From Oscillatoria princeps RMCB-10 (lineage in GTDB: Bacteria; Cyanobacteriota; Cyanobacteriia; Cyanobacteriales; Oscillatoriaceae): a DNA stretch of 64,000 nucleotides. Location: NCBI GenBank assembly GCA_019359235.1, contig JAHHHT010000001.1, positions 124,001-188,000 on the forward strand, written 5' to 3'. Position 1 is the stretch's first letter. Every line of letters starts with the position of its first letter. The position numbers were made by a program, and so were the translations under genes. Positions 8,325-19,748 of this stretch are shown one piece after another. The notes beneath the pieces were generated by a model. That model did no database searches. It saw only the letters and a program-made list of their open reading frames with translations, and was not told the DNA's origin.

Positions 8325-11039
8325 CTAGCGAACTTCCTCGCCCCGGACTTCCACCAACTGCTCAGAAGCCGGCACCCCCGCAACACCAACCGGCGCAACT
8401 TTCTCAGGCACCGGCAACAGCTTGTTCCGGAAACTCAGCCCCTTCTCCCCCCGGTCGATCGCAACCGCATCCCCAGCAGCGAAAGTTTGTTCCAGCAGCA
8501 TAGTCGCCAGCGGATTTTCGATCTCCCGCTGAATCGCCCGCTTCAGAGGACGCGCCCCGTAAACCGGATCGTACCCCACCTCAGCGATATAGTCAAGAGC
8601 CGCCGGCATCAATTCCAGCGAAATTTTCTGATCCGCCAGCAATTTCTCAATCCGCTGGATTTGAATCACCACAATTTGCCGCAACTCCAACCGGCTCAGC
8701 GGGTGGAACAAAATAATATCATCCACCCGGTTGAGAAACTCCGGGCGGAAATGCGATCGCAGAGCACTCATCACCCGCTTGCGCATCTCCTCATACTGCG
8801 AGTCATCCCCCGCCACATCCAAAATGTGATCGCTGCCGATATTGCTCGTCATCACAATCACCGCATTGCGGAAATCCACCATCCTCCCCTGGGAGTCAGT
8901 AATCCGCCCGTCATCGAGCACCTGCAGCAAAATATTAAACACATCCGGGTGCGCCTTTTCCACCTCATCCAGCAGCAGCACCGAATAGGGGTGCCGGCGA
9001 ATCGCCTCCGAAAGTTGCCCCCCCTCCTCATAGCCCACATATCCCGGAGGAGCACCCACCAGTCGCGACACAGAGTGTTTCTCCATATACTCCGACATAT
9101 CCATGCGCACCAGAGCGTCATCGCTGTCAAACAAGCACTGCGCCAGAGCGCGCGCCAGTTCCGTTTTCCCCACCCCCGTCGGACCCATAAACAGGAACGA
9201 GCCGATCGGACGCCCCGGATCTTTTATCCCCGCACGAGCCCGGCGAATCGCCGCCGCCACAGCAGTCACCGCTTCCTGCTGTCCAATCACGCGCCGGTGC
9301 AGCTGCAGCTCCAGCTGCAGCAATTTCTGGCGTTCCGATTCCAGCAGCCGGTTCACCGGTATCCCCGTCCACTTAGCCACAATTTCCGCAATATCCGCTT
9401 CCGTAACCTGCTCGCGCAGGAGAGCCGAACCCAGGGATTGCAGCTTCAGCAACTCAGCTTCCTTAGCTTCCCGCTCCCGCTGCACCCCTTCCAGACGCCC
9501 GTACTTCAACTTCGCCGCCGTATTCAGATCGTAATTGCGCTCCGCCCGCTCAATTTGCACCCGCAGACTGTCTTCTTCTTCCTTAAGCGCATTAATAGCT
9601 TGCAGCAACTGCTTTTCATCTTGCCACTGTCCGCTCAGCCCCTGCTGGCGCACCCGCAAACTGGCAATTTCCACCTCAATGCGCTCCAAACGCTCCAGGG
9701 AAGCGCGATTCGCACCGGCAAGCGGACGCTGGTTTTCCGCTTCCAGAGACAGCTTTTCCATTTCCAGCTGCATTAGCCGCCGGTCAACCGCTTCCAGCTC
9801 AGCCGGCTTAGAAGTTATCTCCATCTTCAACTTCGCCGCCGCCTCATCCACCAAGTCAATCGCCTTATCTGGCAAAAACCTGTCCGAAATGTAGCGACTC
9901 GATAAAGTCGCCGCCGCCACCAAAGCCGAGTCAAGAATCTTCACCCCGTGGTGCACCTCATAGCGCTCCTTCAGCCCCCGCAGGATAGAAATCGTATCAT
10001 CCACACTCGGCTGATCGACAAACACCTGCTGAAACCGGCGCTCCAGAGCCGCATCTTTTTCGATATGCTTGCGGTACTCGTCAATAGTCGTCGCCCCGAT
10101 GCAGCGCAGCTCCCCTCTCGCCAGCATTGGTTTCAGCAAATTCCCCGCATCCATCGACCCTTGCGTGCTCGCCCCCGCGCCCACAACCGTGTGCAACTCG
10201 TCAATAAACAGGACAATCTGCCCCTCCGAGCCGGTCACTTCGCGCAGCACCGACCGCAAGCGCTCCTCAAACTCGCCCCGGTACTTCGCGCCGGCAATCA
10301 AACTCCCCATATCCAGAGCGATCAGCCGGCGATTTTTCAGAGATTCCGGCACATCCCCATTCACAATCCGCTGAGCCAGCGCCTCTGCGATCGCCGTCTT
10401 CCCCACCCCCGGCTCTCCAATCAGCACCGGATTGTTCTTCATCCGGCGCGACAGCACCTGGATAACCCGGCGGATTTCCTCATCCCGACCGATAACCGGA
10501 TCTATTTTACCAGCTTTTGCTTGTTCTGTCAAGTCCCGCCCGTATTTTTCCAGAGCTTCATACTGGTTTTCCGGGTTTTGGTCTTGGACTTTCGCGCTCC
10601 CCCGGACAGCTTTAATCGCCGCTTCCATCTGCTGGCGGTCGCAATTGAAAGGTTTGAGAACCCGCCGGCCCACTCGGTCATCTTCTGCTAAACTCAGCAG
10701 CAAGTGTTCGATGGCGATATACTGGTCTTGCAGCGCTTGTCTGGACTCTTCCGCCTTATCCAGCAGGATATCCAAACCGCGCCCCAAGTACAGCTGATCG
10801 ACTCGCGCCACCTTCGGCTGGCGCTGGGTGAAGGCTTTTAACTGCTGCACCAGCTGTTCCCCACTCACGCCGGCGCGACTCAAAATCCGCAGCGCCAGAC
10901 CTTCCGGCTGTTCCAGCAGCGAGAGCGCCACATGCTCCACTTCCAGCTGCTGGTTTTGGAAGCGGCGGGCGACATCTTGCGACTTAACGATAGCGTCCCA
11001 GGCTTTTTCGGTGAATTTGGTAGAGTCGGTTGGCTGCAT
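8325..11039 (-). CDS. clpB: ATP-dependent disaggregase ClpB
   Basis: The 904-residue Hsp100 chaperone dissolves protein aggregates together with DnaK. It has a Clp-N repeat domain (about 1-150), NBD1 with GEPGVGKT near residue 208 and VLFIDELHT, a coiled-coil middle domain (about 410-530, rich in LEMEKLSLE and [10 protein letters not shown]), and NBD2 with GPTGVGKTE near 607 and [11 protein letters not shown]. The N-terminus [17 protein letters not shown] matches cyanobacterial ClpB1-type proteins. It is some 35 residues longer than most ClpBs because of a C-terminal tail. ATG at 11039. Confidence 0.97.
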   Translation of the reverse strand: MQPTDSTKFTEKAWDAIVKSQDVARRFQNQQLEVEHVALSLLEQPEGLALRILSRAGVSGEQLVQQLKAFTQRQPKVARVDQLYLGRGLDILLDKAEESRQALQDQYIAIEHLLLSLAEDDRVGRRVLKPFNCDRQQMEAAIKAVRGSAKVQDQNPENQYEALEKYGRDLTEQAKAGKIDPVIGRDEEIRRVIQVLSRRMKNNPVLIGEPGVGKTAIAEALAQRIVNGDVPESLKNRRLIALDMGSLIAGAKYRGEFEERLRSVLREVTGSEGQIVLFIDELHTVVGAGASTQGSMDAGNLLKPMLARGELRCIGATTIDEYRKHIEKDAALERRFQQVFVDQPSVDDTISILRGLKERYEVHHGVKILDSALVAAATLSSRYISDRFLPDKAIDLVDEAAAKLKMEITSKPAELEAVDRRLMQLEMEKLSLEAENQRPLAGANRASLERLERIEVEIASLRVRQQGLSGQWQDEKQLLQAINALKEEEDSLRVQIERAERNYDLNTAAKLKYGRLEGVQREREAKEAELLKLQSLGSALLREQVTEADIAEIVAKWTGIPVNRLLESERQKLLQLELQLHRRVIGQQEAVTAVAAAIRRARAGIKDPGRPIGSFLFMGPTGVGKTELARALAQCLFDSDDALVRMDMSEYMEKHSVSRLVGAPPGYVGYEEGGQLSEAIRRHPYSVLLLDEVEKAHPDVFNILLQVLDDGRITDSQGRMVDFRNAVIVMTSNIGSDHILDVAGDDSQYEEMRKRVMSALRSHFRPEFLNRVDDIILFHPLSRLELRQIVVIQIQRIEKLLADQKISLELMPAALDYIAEVGYDPVYGARPLKRAIQREIENPLATMLLEQTFAAGDAVAIDRGEKGLSFRNKLLPVPEKVAPVGVAGVPASEQLVEVRGEEVR

Positions 11040-11139
11040 CTATTGGCGAGGGCTTTCAGCTGTGAGATTTCCGTTTCTATTTTAGCTCTCAGCGGCATAA
11101 GGAGTGCGAGCCCCCACACAAATCGCCGGGCGTGGGGCG

Positions 11140-11312
11140 TGGGGCGTGGGGCGTGGGGGATATAGCAGTTTGTTCTTGAGGAGGGAAAATTATTGTTTAA
11201 ATAAACCGCTCCTCAGCCAAGAGCGCCAAGGGAAGAAAGGAGATATAGCGTTTCTCATCCTTTGTTAGGTACTGAGAAACCCGGTTTATTTAAGAAACTG
11301 GGTTTCTGGGGC
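11140..11312. repeat. GGCGTGG run and GAAACCCGGTTTCT-type inverted repeat
   Basis: The gap between clpB and the porin has four GGCGTGG repeats near 11130-11160 and a GAAACCCGG/CCGGTTTC inverted repeat near 11274-11312. The latter recurs near 36452, 46530 and 49765. Near 11400 there is also a CTTGGCGTCCTTGGCGTCTTAG repeat, seen again near 13888 and 31260. No gene is supported in 11040-11439. Confidence 0.55.
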
Positions 11313-11439
11313 GTGCTTAATCAAACTGAGAACACGCTATAGGATTTCACCCATTATTTATAGCTGCTATATTCCTGTTCGTCTCTCTTCTTTATTCTTG
11401 GCGTCCTTGGCGTCTTAGCGGTTCACTCTTCTTAACTCC

Positions 11440-13203
11440 TCAAAACGAAAACACACTGCGCACTGCAAAGTGCCAACTTATCCCGTTATCGCTGTCATTA
11501 TCAGCATGACTCACCGCAATCACTGACGGAGTAATGCTCAAATTGTCGCTCACCAAAAAACTGTAGAACGCCTCAAAATTCGTCTGCGTCGCATCCCCCA
11601 CATCCCCCGTAACAAACGGCTGTCCCACAGCCACACCGGCAAGCGTTCCCGGAACGGCCCAGTTTCGCAGCGTCACCCCCACCGCCCAAGTCCACGGATG
11701 GGCGTCCAAATCTCTGCCCAAAACAGTATTGAACCCATCGTAGCTGCCAAACCCGAAGCGCCCAAAAAAGCCGGTGGTGCGATTTGTCGCCCACTCTGCA
11801 TTAATGCCAACCGCACTAATATTGCTATCATTAATGATAGCCTTAGTGTATTGCAGCCGAAACGCCCAGCTGGGGTCAGGCGAGAACTTCAACTCCAAGC
11901 TGCCTTGATTGCGATCGCGAAAGAAACCCCCCTTCTGCGAGTCTTCTGCATCCGCCGCAATATAGAGAGCGCTCAGACTCACCGGCGCACCCTTAATATC
12001 CCAATTCACCGCCACACCGGCACCGCCAAGCCGGTCAATCTGATTCTGCACAATCAGCGGATTGCTCACAAAAAAGCTAGAATTGAAATCGACCGCTTCG
12101 TCATTGGCAAACCGGTTGCGGTCGATAAAATCCCTCGGAGACATTTTCGCCCCTACGGTAACCGCTAAGCCAGACAGAGGGCGAAACGTATACTGCAGCT
12201 TGCTCAACCGCACCGTGTCGCCCACTCCCACATAATCCAGCCCACCGGCACCGGCAAGTTTTCCGGCGCTTCCCAGCAAATTCTCCCCCTCATTTTGGGC
12301 GCGGCTCACGGGATCGTAACCCCCATTTCCCATTTCCAGCTGAGTCACCAGCAACTGCTCGGACTTCCAGCTCGTGAGCAGGTTCAGCCGCTGGCGAGTC
12401 ACAATGGGAGCGGCGGTGCCGGTGGATGGGGTTAAAATCAGTTGACCGGTCATCTTAGTAGTGGCGGAAAACCGATTCTCTTCCAGTTTAGTCGTTCCGG
12501 CGGTAATCTTGTCGAGCCGGTTGCTCAGATCGGCTAAAGCCTGGCCAAAATCTCTTTCCAGTCGCTGCAGCGTCGCCATGTCTTCCGCGAATTGCTCTCT
12601 ATCGCCGGCAATCAGGGGCGGTATTTTCTCGAGAGCCTCAGCCAAAACAGCGGCAAATTCGTATCGCGTCAGCGGTTGGTTCCCGCGAAACGTCCCGTCG
12701 GGATAGCTAAGCCGCAAGCCGTAGCGCTCCACTAAGGATTTTAGCGCTTGGTACGCCCAGTCTGCCGGCTGCACGTCGGACAGCTCTTCCACAGAAGTCA
12801 TCTGAGCCATCGCCGAGTCTGGCTCAGCTGTGTCGGGAGGCTGGATGGGAGCCGGGATTGGGGGATTTGGGGATTTTTCTGTGTGGGCTGGGTTCGGAAT
12901 TTCAGACTGCTGTTCCGGAAGGGACAGGCGTCTCGCCTGTCCTGCGCCGGCGATCGGGGGGTGGTGGTTTGCTCGCCACAGTTTCTTTTGCCAGTGCTGG
13001 GATCGGTGAACTGTGCCGGCGGGGCTCAAACCAGCCGCCGGCTCCGCCAGTGCCGGCACAGCCTGGATTAAAATGCCGGCTGCGCCCCAGCCCAGTGCAA
13101 GCCCAGCCGCTCGCCTCACCTTTTCGTTCAGTCCCGTTGCCAAGATTCTGCTATTGTCAAGCTGGTTTCGGCTTTTAGCTATCCTTTGTATTTTTCTTAC
13201 CAC
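11440..13203 (-). CDS. SLH-domain OprB-type outer-membrane porin
   Basis: The 587-residue product has the layout of cyanobacterial major outer-membrane porins. There is an N-terminal hydrophobic segment (AAGLALGWGAAGILIQAVPALA) that can serve as a signal peptide, and a Pro-rich linker. An SLH domain near residues 135-195 (WAYQALKSLVERYGLRLSYPDGTFRGNQPLTRYEFAAVLAEAL) would bind peptidoglycan-linked polysaccharide. A short coiled coil (LQRLERDFGQALADLSNRLDKI) precedes an OprB-like beta-barrel ending in the terminal Phe typical of outer-membrane proteins. The start is a GTG with GAGG 8-9 bases upstream. Cyanobacterial relatives carry ions and small solutes, some with a link to iron uptake; the substrate is not evident here. 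Confidence 0.9.
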   Translation of the reverse strand: MVRKIQRIAKSRNQLDNSRILATGLNEKVRRAAGLALGWGAAGILIQAVPALAEPAAGLSPAGTVHRSQHWQKKLWRANHHPPIAGAGQARRLSLPEQQSEIPNPAHTEKSPNPPIPAPIQPPDTAEPDSAMAQMTSVEELSDVQPADWAYQALKSLVERYGLRLSYPDGTFRGNQPLTRYEFAAVLAEALEKIPPLIAGDREQFAEDMATLQRLERDFGQALADLSNRLDKITAGTTKLEENRFSATTKMTGQLILTPSTGTAAPIVTRQRLNLLTSWKSEQLLVTQLEMGNGGYDPVSRAQNEGENLLGSAGKLAGAGGLDYVGVGDTVRLSKLQYTFRPLSGLAVTVGAKMSPRDFIDRNRFANDEAVDFNSSFFVSNPLIVQNQIDRLGGAGVAVNWDIKGAPVSLSALYIAADAEDSQKGGFFRDRNQGSLELKFSPDPSWAFRLQYTKAIINDSNISAVGINAEWATNRTTGFFGRFGFGSYDGFNTVLGRDLDAHPWTWAVGVTLRNWAVPGTLAGVAVGQPFVTGDVGDATQTNFEAFYSFLVSDNLSITPSVIAVSHADNDSDNGISWHFAVRSVFSF

Positions 13204-13309
13204 GTCCGTGCCTCTTGCGTCAATCCCCCAAACCGGTAACCGCTCGCACAGCAGGGAAAGCGCTTTCCCCGCTTTCTAGCAGAAAGCGGGTTTCTCAACA
13301 AAGGGCGCT

Positions 13310-13744
13310 TCAGGTGGCCATTGCCGGTGCCGCTTCCTGCTTGTCTGCCGGTGAGATCAGGGTGCTCTGCTGAATCAGCTCGACTCTGTACCCGTCCGGA
13401 TCTTCGACGAAGGCAATGACGGTGGTGCCGTGCTTCATTGGGCCCGGTTCCCGCGTCACTTTGCCGCCGCGAGCTTTGATTTCCTCGCAAGTGGCGTAGA
13501 TATCCTCTACGCCAATGGCAATGTGGCCGTAGGCGTCGCCCAAATTGTACTTCTCGACGCCCCAGTTGTAGGTCAGTTCCAAGACGGTGTGGTCAGCCTC
13601 ATCGCCGTAGCCCACAAACGCCAGGGTGAATTGACCGCCCGGATAGTCCTTTTGGCGCAGCAGCTTCATCCCCAGCACGCCGCAGTAGAAGTCCAACGAC
13701 CTTTCTAAGTTGCCAACTCGCAACATTGTGTGCAGCAGACGCAT
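13310..13744 (-). CDS. gloA: Lactoylglutathione lyase (glyoxalase I)
   Basis: The 144-residue VOC-fold enzyme converts the methylglyoxal-glutathione hemithioacetal to S-lactoylglutathione. Metal ligands typical of GloA are visible: His in RLLHTMLRV, Glu in [10 protein letters not shown], His in GHIAIGV, and Glu in YRVELIQQ. The ATG at 13744 has GGGAG 6-7 bases upstream; a TTG two codons earlier is less likely. It is transcribed divergently from eno. Confidence 0.95.
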   Translation of the reverse strand: MRLLHTMLRVGNLERSLDFYCGVLGMKLLRQKDYPGGQFTLAFVGYGDEADHTVLELTYNWGVEKYNLGDAYGHIAIGVEDIYATCEEIKARGGKVTREPGPMKHGTTVIAFVEDPDGYRVELIQQSTLISPADKQEAAPAMAT

Positions 13745-15429
<1,685 letters not shown>

Positions 15430-15605
15430 CCTGTGAGTCTTCTGGGGGTGCGGCACCGCCGCGCCCCGGCGCTACCGGCCAAATTGGTTAGGACATCAGA
15501 CATTGAGGGTCGGAGGGAACGCCTGCCCTACGGATAAGCTATTTCGCATTTAATTTGCACTATCCATCTCTCCTGGCTCGTGCGGGTGGCGGTTTTTGTA
15601 TACAA

Positions 15606-15788
15606 TTAAATTTCACATTGGCTGGCGCTGTGATTCCAGCGACCGCCTCTGTCTAAGCAAGCATCGACTTTTAAGAAATTTTCTATCTGGGGCCAAACTA
15701 TTGCTGCCAGCAACATCACAACCAGTGCTGCGGCGAGCGCGATTTTTGTTTTGGCGCTCATTGCTTTGTTCGCCAAAGGCGGGGACAT
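15606..15788 (-). CDS. Small single-pass membrane protein with CLDxGGRWN motif
   Basis: The roughly 60-residue protein has one membrane segment (IALAAALVVMLLAAIVWP) followed by KVDACLDRGGRWNHSASQCEI. The C-x-D-x-GG-x-WN-(7)-C tail recurs in short hypothetical bacterial proteins and may form a disulfide loop outside the cytoplasm. Starts at 15788 and 15761 are both possible; 15788 has GAG a few bases upstream. Function unknown. Confidence 0.6.
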   Translation of the reverse strand: MSPPLANKAMSAKTKIALAAALVVMLLAAIVWPQIENFLKVDACLDRGGRWNHSASQCEI

Positions 15789-15933
15789 TAATTTCTCACA
15801 CAAGTATCACCGTCAGCGGGGTTTAAAATTCAGCCGGTGCCCCAGTTACCCCTCTGCCTCTCGGTTCTGGACATGACTCTGGGAAGGGGCCGGCTGGGCC
15901 ACGCAGATCACAGTCCTGCCGGAGTCAGATATT

Positions 15934-16155
15934 TCACTCCCCCTCTTTCCCACCGCCCCCCATCTCATTCCACTGCTTCAACCCTTCTTCTATCCACTGT
16001 CTTAACAGCTCCGAGCGCCTGTTTTTGGGCAACTGGTCAACCTGCTCGCGAATAGAAACCGGCACACGAACCACTACTGGCCTCTCAGCCATCGCTTGCT
16101 CGCCAATTGGCCGAAAGTCATGCTGGCTAAGAACCGGAGGCTTTTTCCTTGGCAT
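15934..16155 (-). CDS. Small ribbon-helix-helix-like protein
   Basis: The 73-residue protein contains VVVRVPVSIREQVDQLP followed by RRSELLRQWIEEGLKQW. A short strand followed by two helices suggests a ribbon-helix-helix DNA-binding or antitoxin-like fold. No toxin partner is visible nearby. The ATG at 16155 follows a purine-rich stretch (AAAGAAAG). The family call is tentative. Confidence 0.55.
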   Translation of the reverse strand: MPRKKPPVLSQHDFRPIGEQAMAERPVVVRVPVSIREQVDQLPKNRRSELLRQWIEEGLKQWNEMGGGGKEGE

Positions 16156-16362
16156 CTTTCTTTGTGTGTTAGTCCTTTAGAGGTAATTTGCTAAGCTTAT
16201 AAGTTATTTAAATGTAAAAGCGCTAAAAGTTTTATTTTTTTAATGTTTGTGTACGCGCTCATCTGTGATTAACTAGAATAGTATCCAAACAGCGGCACAA
16301 GGGAATCGGCAACGGCTTGGATGGCCAATCGGGCCAAAACGCCGGCTGTTCCCCCCCCTCCC

Positions 16363-16390
16363 AAAAAAAAGACCGGGCTGATTAACCCGG
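16363..16390 (-). terminator. Intrinsic terminator pointing left
   Basis: On the minus strand CCGGG and CCCGG arms enclose TTAATCAG, and the stem is followed by TC and eight T residues. It lies 30 bp upstream of the SWIM gene start. It would stop leftward transcripts that run antisense through that gene, for example read-through from argC, or protect the left-hand genes. Confidence 0.65.
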
Positions 16391-16418
16391 AACAAAAATA
16401 TCAAGGAGTATTATAGCA

Positions 16419-17111
16419 ATGACTGAGTGCATTCTCAACCTCGATTCTTGGGACAGCCTGATCCACGTCGTGTCCTGCGTCCTGGAGGACATCGCCTCTG
16501 AAGTCCTGGAAGTGCGGATGATGCTGCGCAACAAGTGCCCTTGGGCCAAGTTCGTGTCCAAAGCGACCGGGCGATGCTGGGCCACATTTATCGCCCGCTC
16601 CAAGTTTAAAGGCTTTCACTTCAAGTTTGGCTACAAGCACGCCATCTGCACCGATTTGGAAACCGGCAAGCAGTACAACATAACCTTGGGTGGCTGCACT
16701 TGCGCAGCTTTCATCGCCTCGCAGCCAGATGAATCGGGGAAAAAGCCGGCTTGTGAGCACATAAAAGGGCTGCAGCAGTTAGGCGTTGAGCTGGGCAAGG
16801 CGGATGAGCCAGCTCAAGTGGAGGCTCTCCCAGCAAAAGCAGAGCGCATTTATATAGATGCGAAAGAATGCCCGAAAGGATTGTGGCTAAAGGAAGCCGA
16901 TAGCTCGGATGTGCGCGAATGCGAACTTTTTGCCAAGGAGCGAACTAGCAGTGGGCCAAAAGTTCGCTCGCTCGGTCGCCTCAGGGAAGCGCGGGATGGA
17001 ACCGGCATCCAAGCGTTCACGCCGAGGGCATTCACGAGTCGAGAATTTGAAAGCACAGCTGACGCCATTCGCTTTTTGGCCCGACATGCCGGCGTGAGAG
17101 TTTCCCTGTAG
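16419..17111 (+). CDS. SWIM-type zinc-finger protein
   Basis: The 230-residue protein has a CxCx(n)CxH zinc motif, GGCTCAAF ... PACEHI, near residues 93-116, the SWIM signature. SWIM fingers bind DNA or proteins in transposases, helicases and recombination proteins. The N-terminal 90 residues (VSKATGRCWATFIARSKFKGFHFKFG) may form the strand pair that usually precedes the finger. The C-terminus, from about residue 140, is charged and possibly disordered. AAGGAG lies 13 bases before the ATG. No transposase catalytic core is present, so it is an isolated SWIM protein of unknown role. Confidence 0.7.
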   Translation: MTECILNLDSWDSLIHVVSCVLEDIASEVLEVRMMLRNKCPWAKFVSKATGRCWATFIARSKFKGFHFKFGYKHAICTDLETGKQYNITLGGCTCAAFIASQPDESGKKPACEHIKGLQQLGVELGKADEPAQVEALPAKAERIYIDAKECPKGLWLKEADSSDVRECELFAKERTSSGPKVRSLGRLREARDGTGIQAFTPRAFTSREFESTADAIRFLARHAGVRVSL

Positions 17112-17163
17112 GTGCCGACTCTAGCGGGAGTTTGCGCCACTGCGGAAACCGAAATAATCCCAC

Positions 17164-17263
17164 AGGGGCGGGTTTATTCCAGATATCTGTGACGAGCGCA
17201 ACTGCAGGGGCGGGCTGACTCGAAATTTTTTCGACACAGGGACGGGTATTAATAAACCCGCCC
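17164..17263. repeat. 14-bp inverted repeat flanking argC end
   Basis: GGGGCGGGTTTATT near 17163 and AATAAACCCGCCCC near 17250 are perfect reverse complements separated by about 72 bp. The spacer holds two more GGGCGGG-type copies. It lies between the ends of the SWIM and argC genes and could form a bidirectional terminator stem. Confidence 0.5.
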
Positions 17264-17293
17264 CCCAAACCCGCCCTCAAACCCCCGGACGGA

Positions 17294-18352
17294 TTACGGA
17301 TAGAAGCACATTTGGGGCAATCCCAGAGTTTCATCCCAGCCCATCATCAAATTGACACACTGGATAGCTTGACCGGCTTGACCTTTAATCAAGTTATCAA
17401 TCGCTGACATAACGATAACCCGGTCAGTGCGCGGGTCAACTTCCACGCCGATATAGCAGAGATTGGTGCCGGCGGCCCACTTGGTTTGGGGGTAGACACC
17501 GGCAGGCAATAGCTTCACCCAAGGACAGGAGCGGTAAAAAGCCGAGAAAATCGTGATCAAATCTTCCCGCACCAGCCCCGGATCGCGCAGGGTGGCGTAA
17601 ACCGTCGCCAAAATCCCGCGCACCATCGGAATCAGGTGCGGCGTAAACTGCACCAAAACTTCGTGACCGGCCAAATCGCTGCAAATTTGCTCGATTTCCG
17701 GAGTGTGCCGGTGGCGGGCAACATTGTACGCTCCCAGGGAGTTATCTGCTTCTGCGAGCAGCATATTGGTTTTGGCTTGCCGCCCGCCGCCAGAGGTGCC
17801 GGATTTAGCGTCAATAATGGCAGTTTCCGTCAAAATTAAACCCTGTTTGAGCAGGGGCGACAGCGCCAGCAGGCTGGCGGTGGGATAGCAGCCTGGACAC
17901 CCGACTAGCTGGGCTTCTCTAATCCGGTCGCGGTACAGTTCCGGCAAACCGTAAATAGCTGTAGCCGCTACTTCTTTATCGGTGCGCTCTCCGCCGTACC
18001 ACGCCTTATAGGTGTCTAAGTTAGCAAACCGGTAGTCAGCGGAGAGATCGAGAACTTTGCACCCCTTTTCCAGGAGTGCCGGTGCCATCTTCCACGCCAA
18101 ACCGTTCGGTAGCGACAGAAACACGACTTGACAGCGCTGGGCAATGGTTTCTAGGTCTATGGGCTCCACCGGCAGGCTGACAGCGTGCCCCAAGTGGGGG
18201 TAAAGATCCGAGAAAGGCTTGCCGGCACTGCTTTCGCCCCCCAGATAAGCCAGTTTCAGCTTTGGGTGATCCATCAGCAGCCGCACCAGCTGCACCCCGC
18301 CATACCCAGACGCCCCAACTATCCCAACCGGCACCCGCCCTAAATCATCCAT
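17294..18352 (-). CDS. argC: N-acetyl-gamma-glutamyl-phosphate reductase
   Basis: The 352-residue arginine-pathway enzyme reduces N-acetylglutamyl phosphate to the semialdehyde using NADPH. The Rossmann motif [11 protein letters not shown] is at residues 8-18 and the catalytic cysteine lies in [13 protein letters not shown]. Other family segments are [14 protein letters not shown] and HRHTPEIEQ. The length and C-terminus are normal. ATG at 18352; monocistronic. Confidence 0.97.
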   Translation of the reverse strand: MDDLGRVPVGIVGASGYGGVQLVRLLMDHPKLKLAYLGGESSAGKPFSDLYPHLGHAVSLPVEPIDLETIAQRCQVVFLSLPNGLAWKMAPALLEKGCKVLDLSADYRFANLDTYKAWYGGERTDKEVAATAIYGLPELYRDRIREAQLVGCPGCYPTASLLALSPLLKQGLILTETAIIDAKSGTSGGGRQAKTNMLLAEADNSLGAYNVARHRHTPEIEQICSDLAGHEVLVQFTPHLIPMVRGILATVYATLRDPGLVREDLITIFSAFYRSCPWVKLLPAGVYPQTKWAAGTNLCYIGVEVDPRTDRVIVMSAIDNLIKGQAGQAIQCVNLMMGWDETLGLPQMCFYP

Positions 18353-18639
18353 AATACTTTTCCCGTATAGCGTTTTCTTTGATAGTTTAGCTCGGGAAGC
18401 ATTTTATACCAGGTTGCGCCCTGGAGAGCAACTTTCTCTCTCGGACAACCGAGGGCAGCTGCCCCGCCGTAAATTGTATCCGCGTATACAAATAAGCGCT
18501 GGGGGGTCAGAAGTATTGATTTTATAAACCGCAGAGGGCACTTCAGCGCCAGAGGGAGGATAAGAAGAGGGCTGTCTGGGGTTGGCTGTGATTAGTTGTT
18601 GACAGCTTGCCAAATTAGCTCGCCTCTGTCCAGCCAGCT

Positions 18640-19512
18640 CTACAATCTGCTGAAATCCGCCCTGTAAGGCAGTTGGTTCAACCAATCATCCATCCGGTAC
18701 GCCGCAATATCGCAGTAATCCTGGCCAATCTCAAATCCAATGACAGAGCGCTGCAAACTTAAAGCGACAGCCGCAACCGTTCCCGAACCCAGAAAGGGGT
18801 CGAGAAGAACCTCATTTGGGTTGGATGAAGCCTTGACGATGCGTTTGATGACCGCAACAGGAAATTGAGCCGGATGAGCCGTGCGTTCTTCTGATGAGCG
18901 GTTTTTGCCAGAAGTCACCTTGGGAAACTCCCAGACATCAGTAGGGTTTTTGCCGTTCGGGTTGACCTTTATCTTGCCATTTTTCTTCTGATTAGGGTAT
19001 TTTACATTAGGATCGCGAACTTCGTCAAGGTTAAAGGTATAATTTTCATAATCCTTAACATACCAGAGAAACTTTTCATTGCGCGGCGAGAAGAACTTGC
19101 TGCCGGCAACGCCAGCTCCATAGTTCCAGACAATCTCCTGAATCAGATAAAAAGGAACTCTATCCCAAAGCAGGTAGGGAATCGGAATCGCCTTCGCCCG
19201 ACTGGGCACTGACAGATAGCCCAAATTGAGCCAGAAAGCTCCCCGGGGAAGAGTGAGCCGGTAAATCTCTGCGATCCAGCGCTCGCACCAATTTAAATAC
19301 TGATCTAGCGGCAGGGCTTTTTCATACTCTTTGCCAATGTTATACGGCGGACTGGTAACAGTTAGATTCACGCACTCATCGGGCAGCTTTGCCATTGCCT
19401 CCAAGCAATCAGTGTGATAAATAAGACAGTTGGGAGCTTGGAAGTAGGGTTGGCCCAAAAGTCTAACCATGTCAGTCAACAGCATGAGAGACTTCCCCCT
19501 CGGGGTATTCAT
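18640..19512 (-). CDS. Orphan beta-class DNA methyltransferase (probable N4-cytosine)
   Basis: The 290-residue enzyme has catalytic motif IV (TSPPYN) near residue 53 and AdoMet motif I (DPFLGSGT) near residue 235. The order IV-TRD-I places it in the beta class. TSPPY favours N4-cytosine over N6-adenine methylation. No restriction endonuclease lies beside it, so it is an orphan enzyme likely to have an epigenetic role. Widespread cyanobacterial solitary enzymes include a GGCC N4C methylase; this protein resembles that group from memory, but the specificity is inference. ATG at 19512. Confidence 0.85.
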   Translation of the reverse strand: MNTPRGKSLMLLTDMVRLLGQPYFQAPNCLIYHTDCLEAMAKLPDECVNLTVTSPPYNIGKEYEKALPLDQYLNWCERWIAEIYRLTLPRGAFWLNLGYLSVPSRAKAIPIPYLLWDRVPFYLIQEIVWNYGAGVAGSKFFSPRNEKFLWYVKDYENYTFNLDEVRDPNVKYPNQKKNGKIKVNPNGKNPTDVWEFPKVTSGKNRSSEERTAHPAQFPVAVIKRIVKASSNPNEVLLDPFLGSGTVAAVALSLQRSVIGFEIGQDYCDIAAYRMDDWLNQLPYRADFSRL

Positions 19513-19549
19513 TCGTTTTCAGAGCTAGAACATTCAATATACACGCAAC

Positions 19550-19625
19550 GCGGTAGGGCGAAAGCCCAACTACAAACTGTAGGGCTAAAGCCCAACTACA
19601 AACGGGCTAAAGCCCAACTACAAAC
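19550..19625. repeat. GGGCTAAAGCCCAACTACAAAC repeat, three copies
   Basis: Three tandem copies, two with GCTAAAGCCCAACTACAAAC and a diverged first (GGGCGAAAGCCC), lie between the methylase and ribBA. GGGCT and AGCCC form a small hairpin in each. Single copies recur near 28797 and 29020, so this is a dispersed palindromic repeat. Confidence 0.75.
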
Positions 19626-19748
19626 GGCGCACCGGCCCCCACCAACCGCGCTCAGCTGCGCGGGTCAAGCCTCTCGCCCCTGCAAACGGGGTACAATCGA
19701 ATAGGATCTATAAAAAAACTTAACATTAGCGCTCAGCTGGTACTCTCT

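Noticed and set aside
8109-9776. Long plus-strand open frame (555 codons) opposite clpB
   Set aside because: It is antisense to the conserved ClpB frame, has Arg/His/Gln-rich low-complexity composition and no domain; a shadow of GC-rich codon usage.
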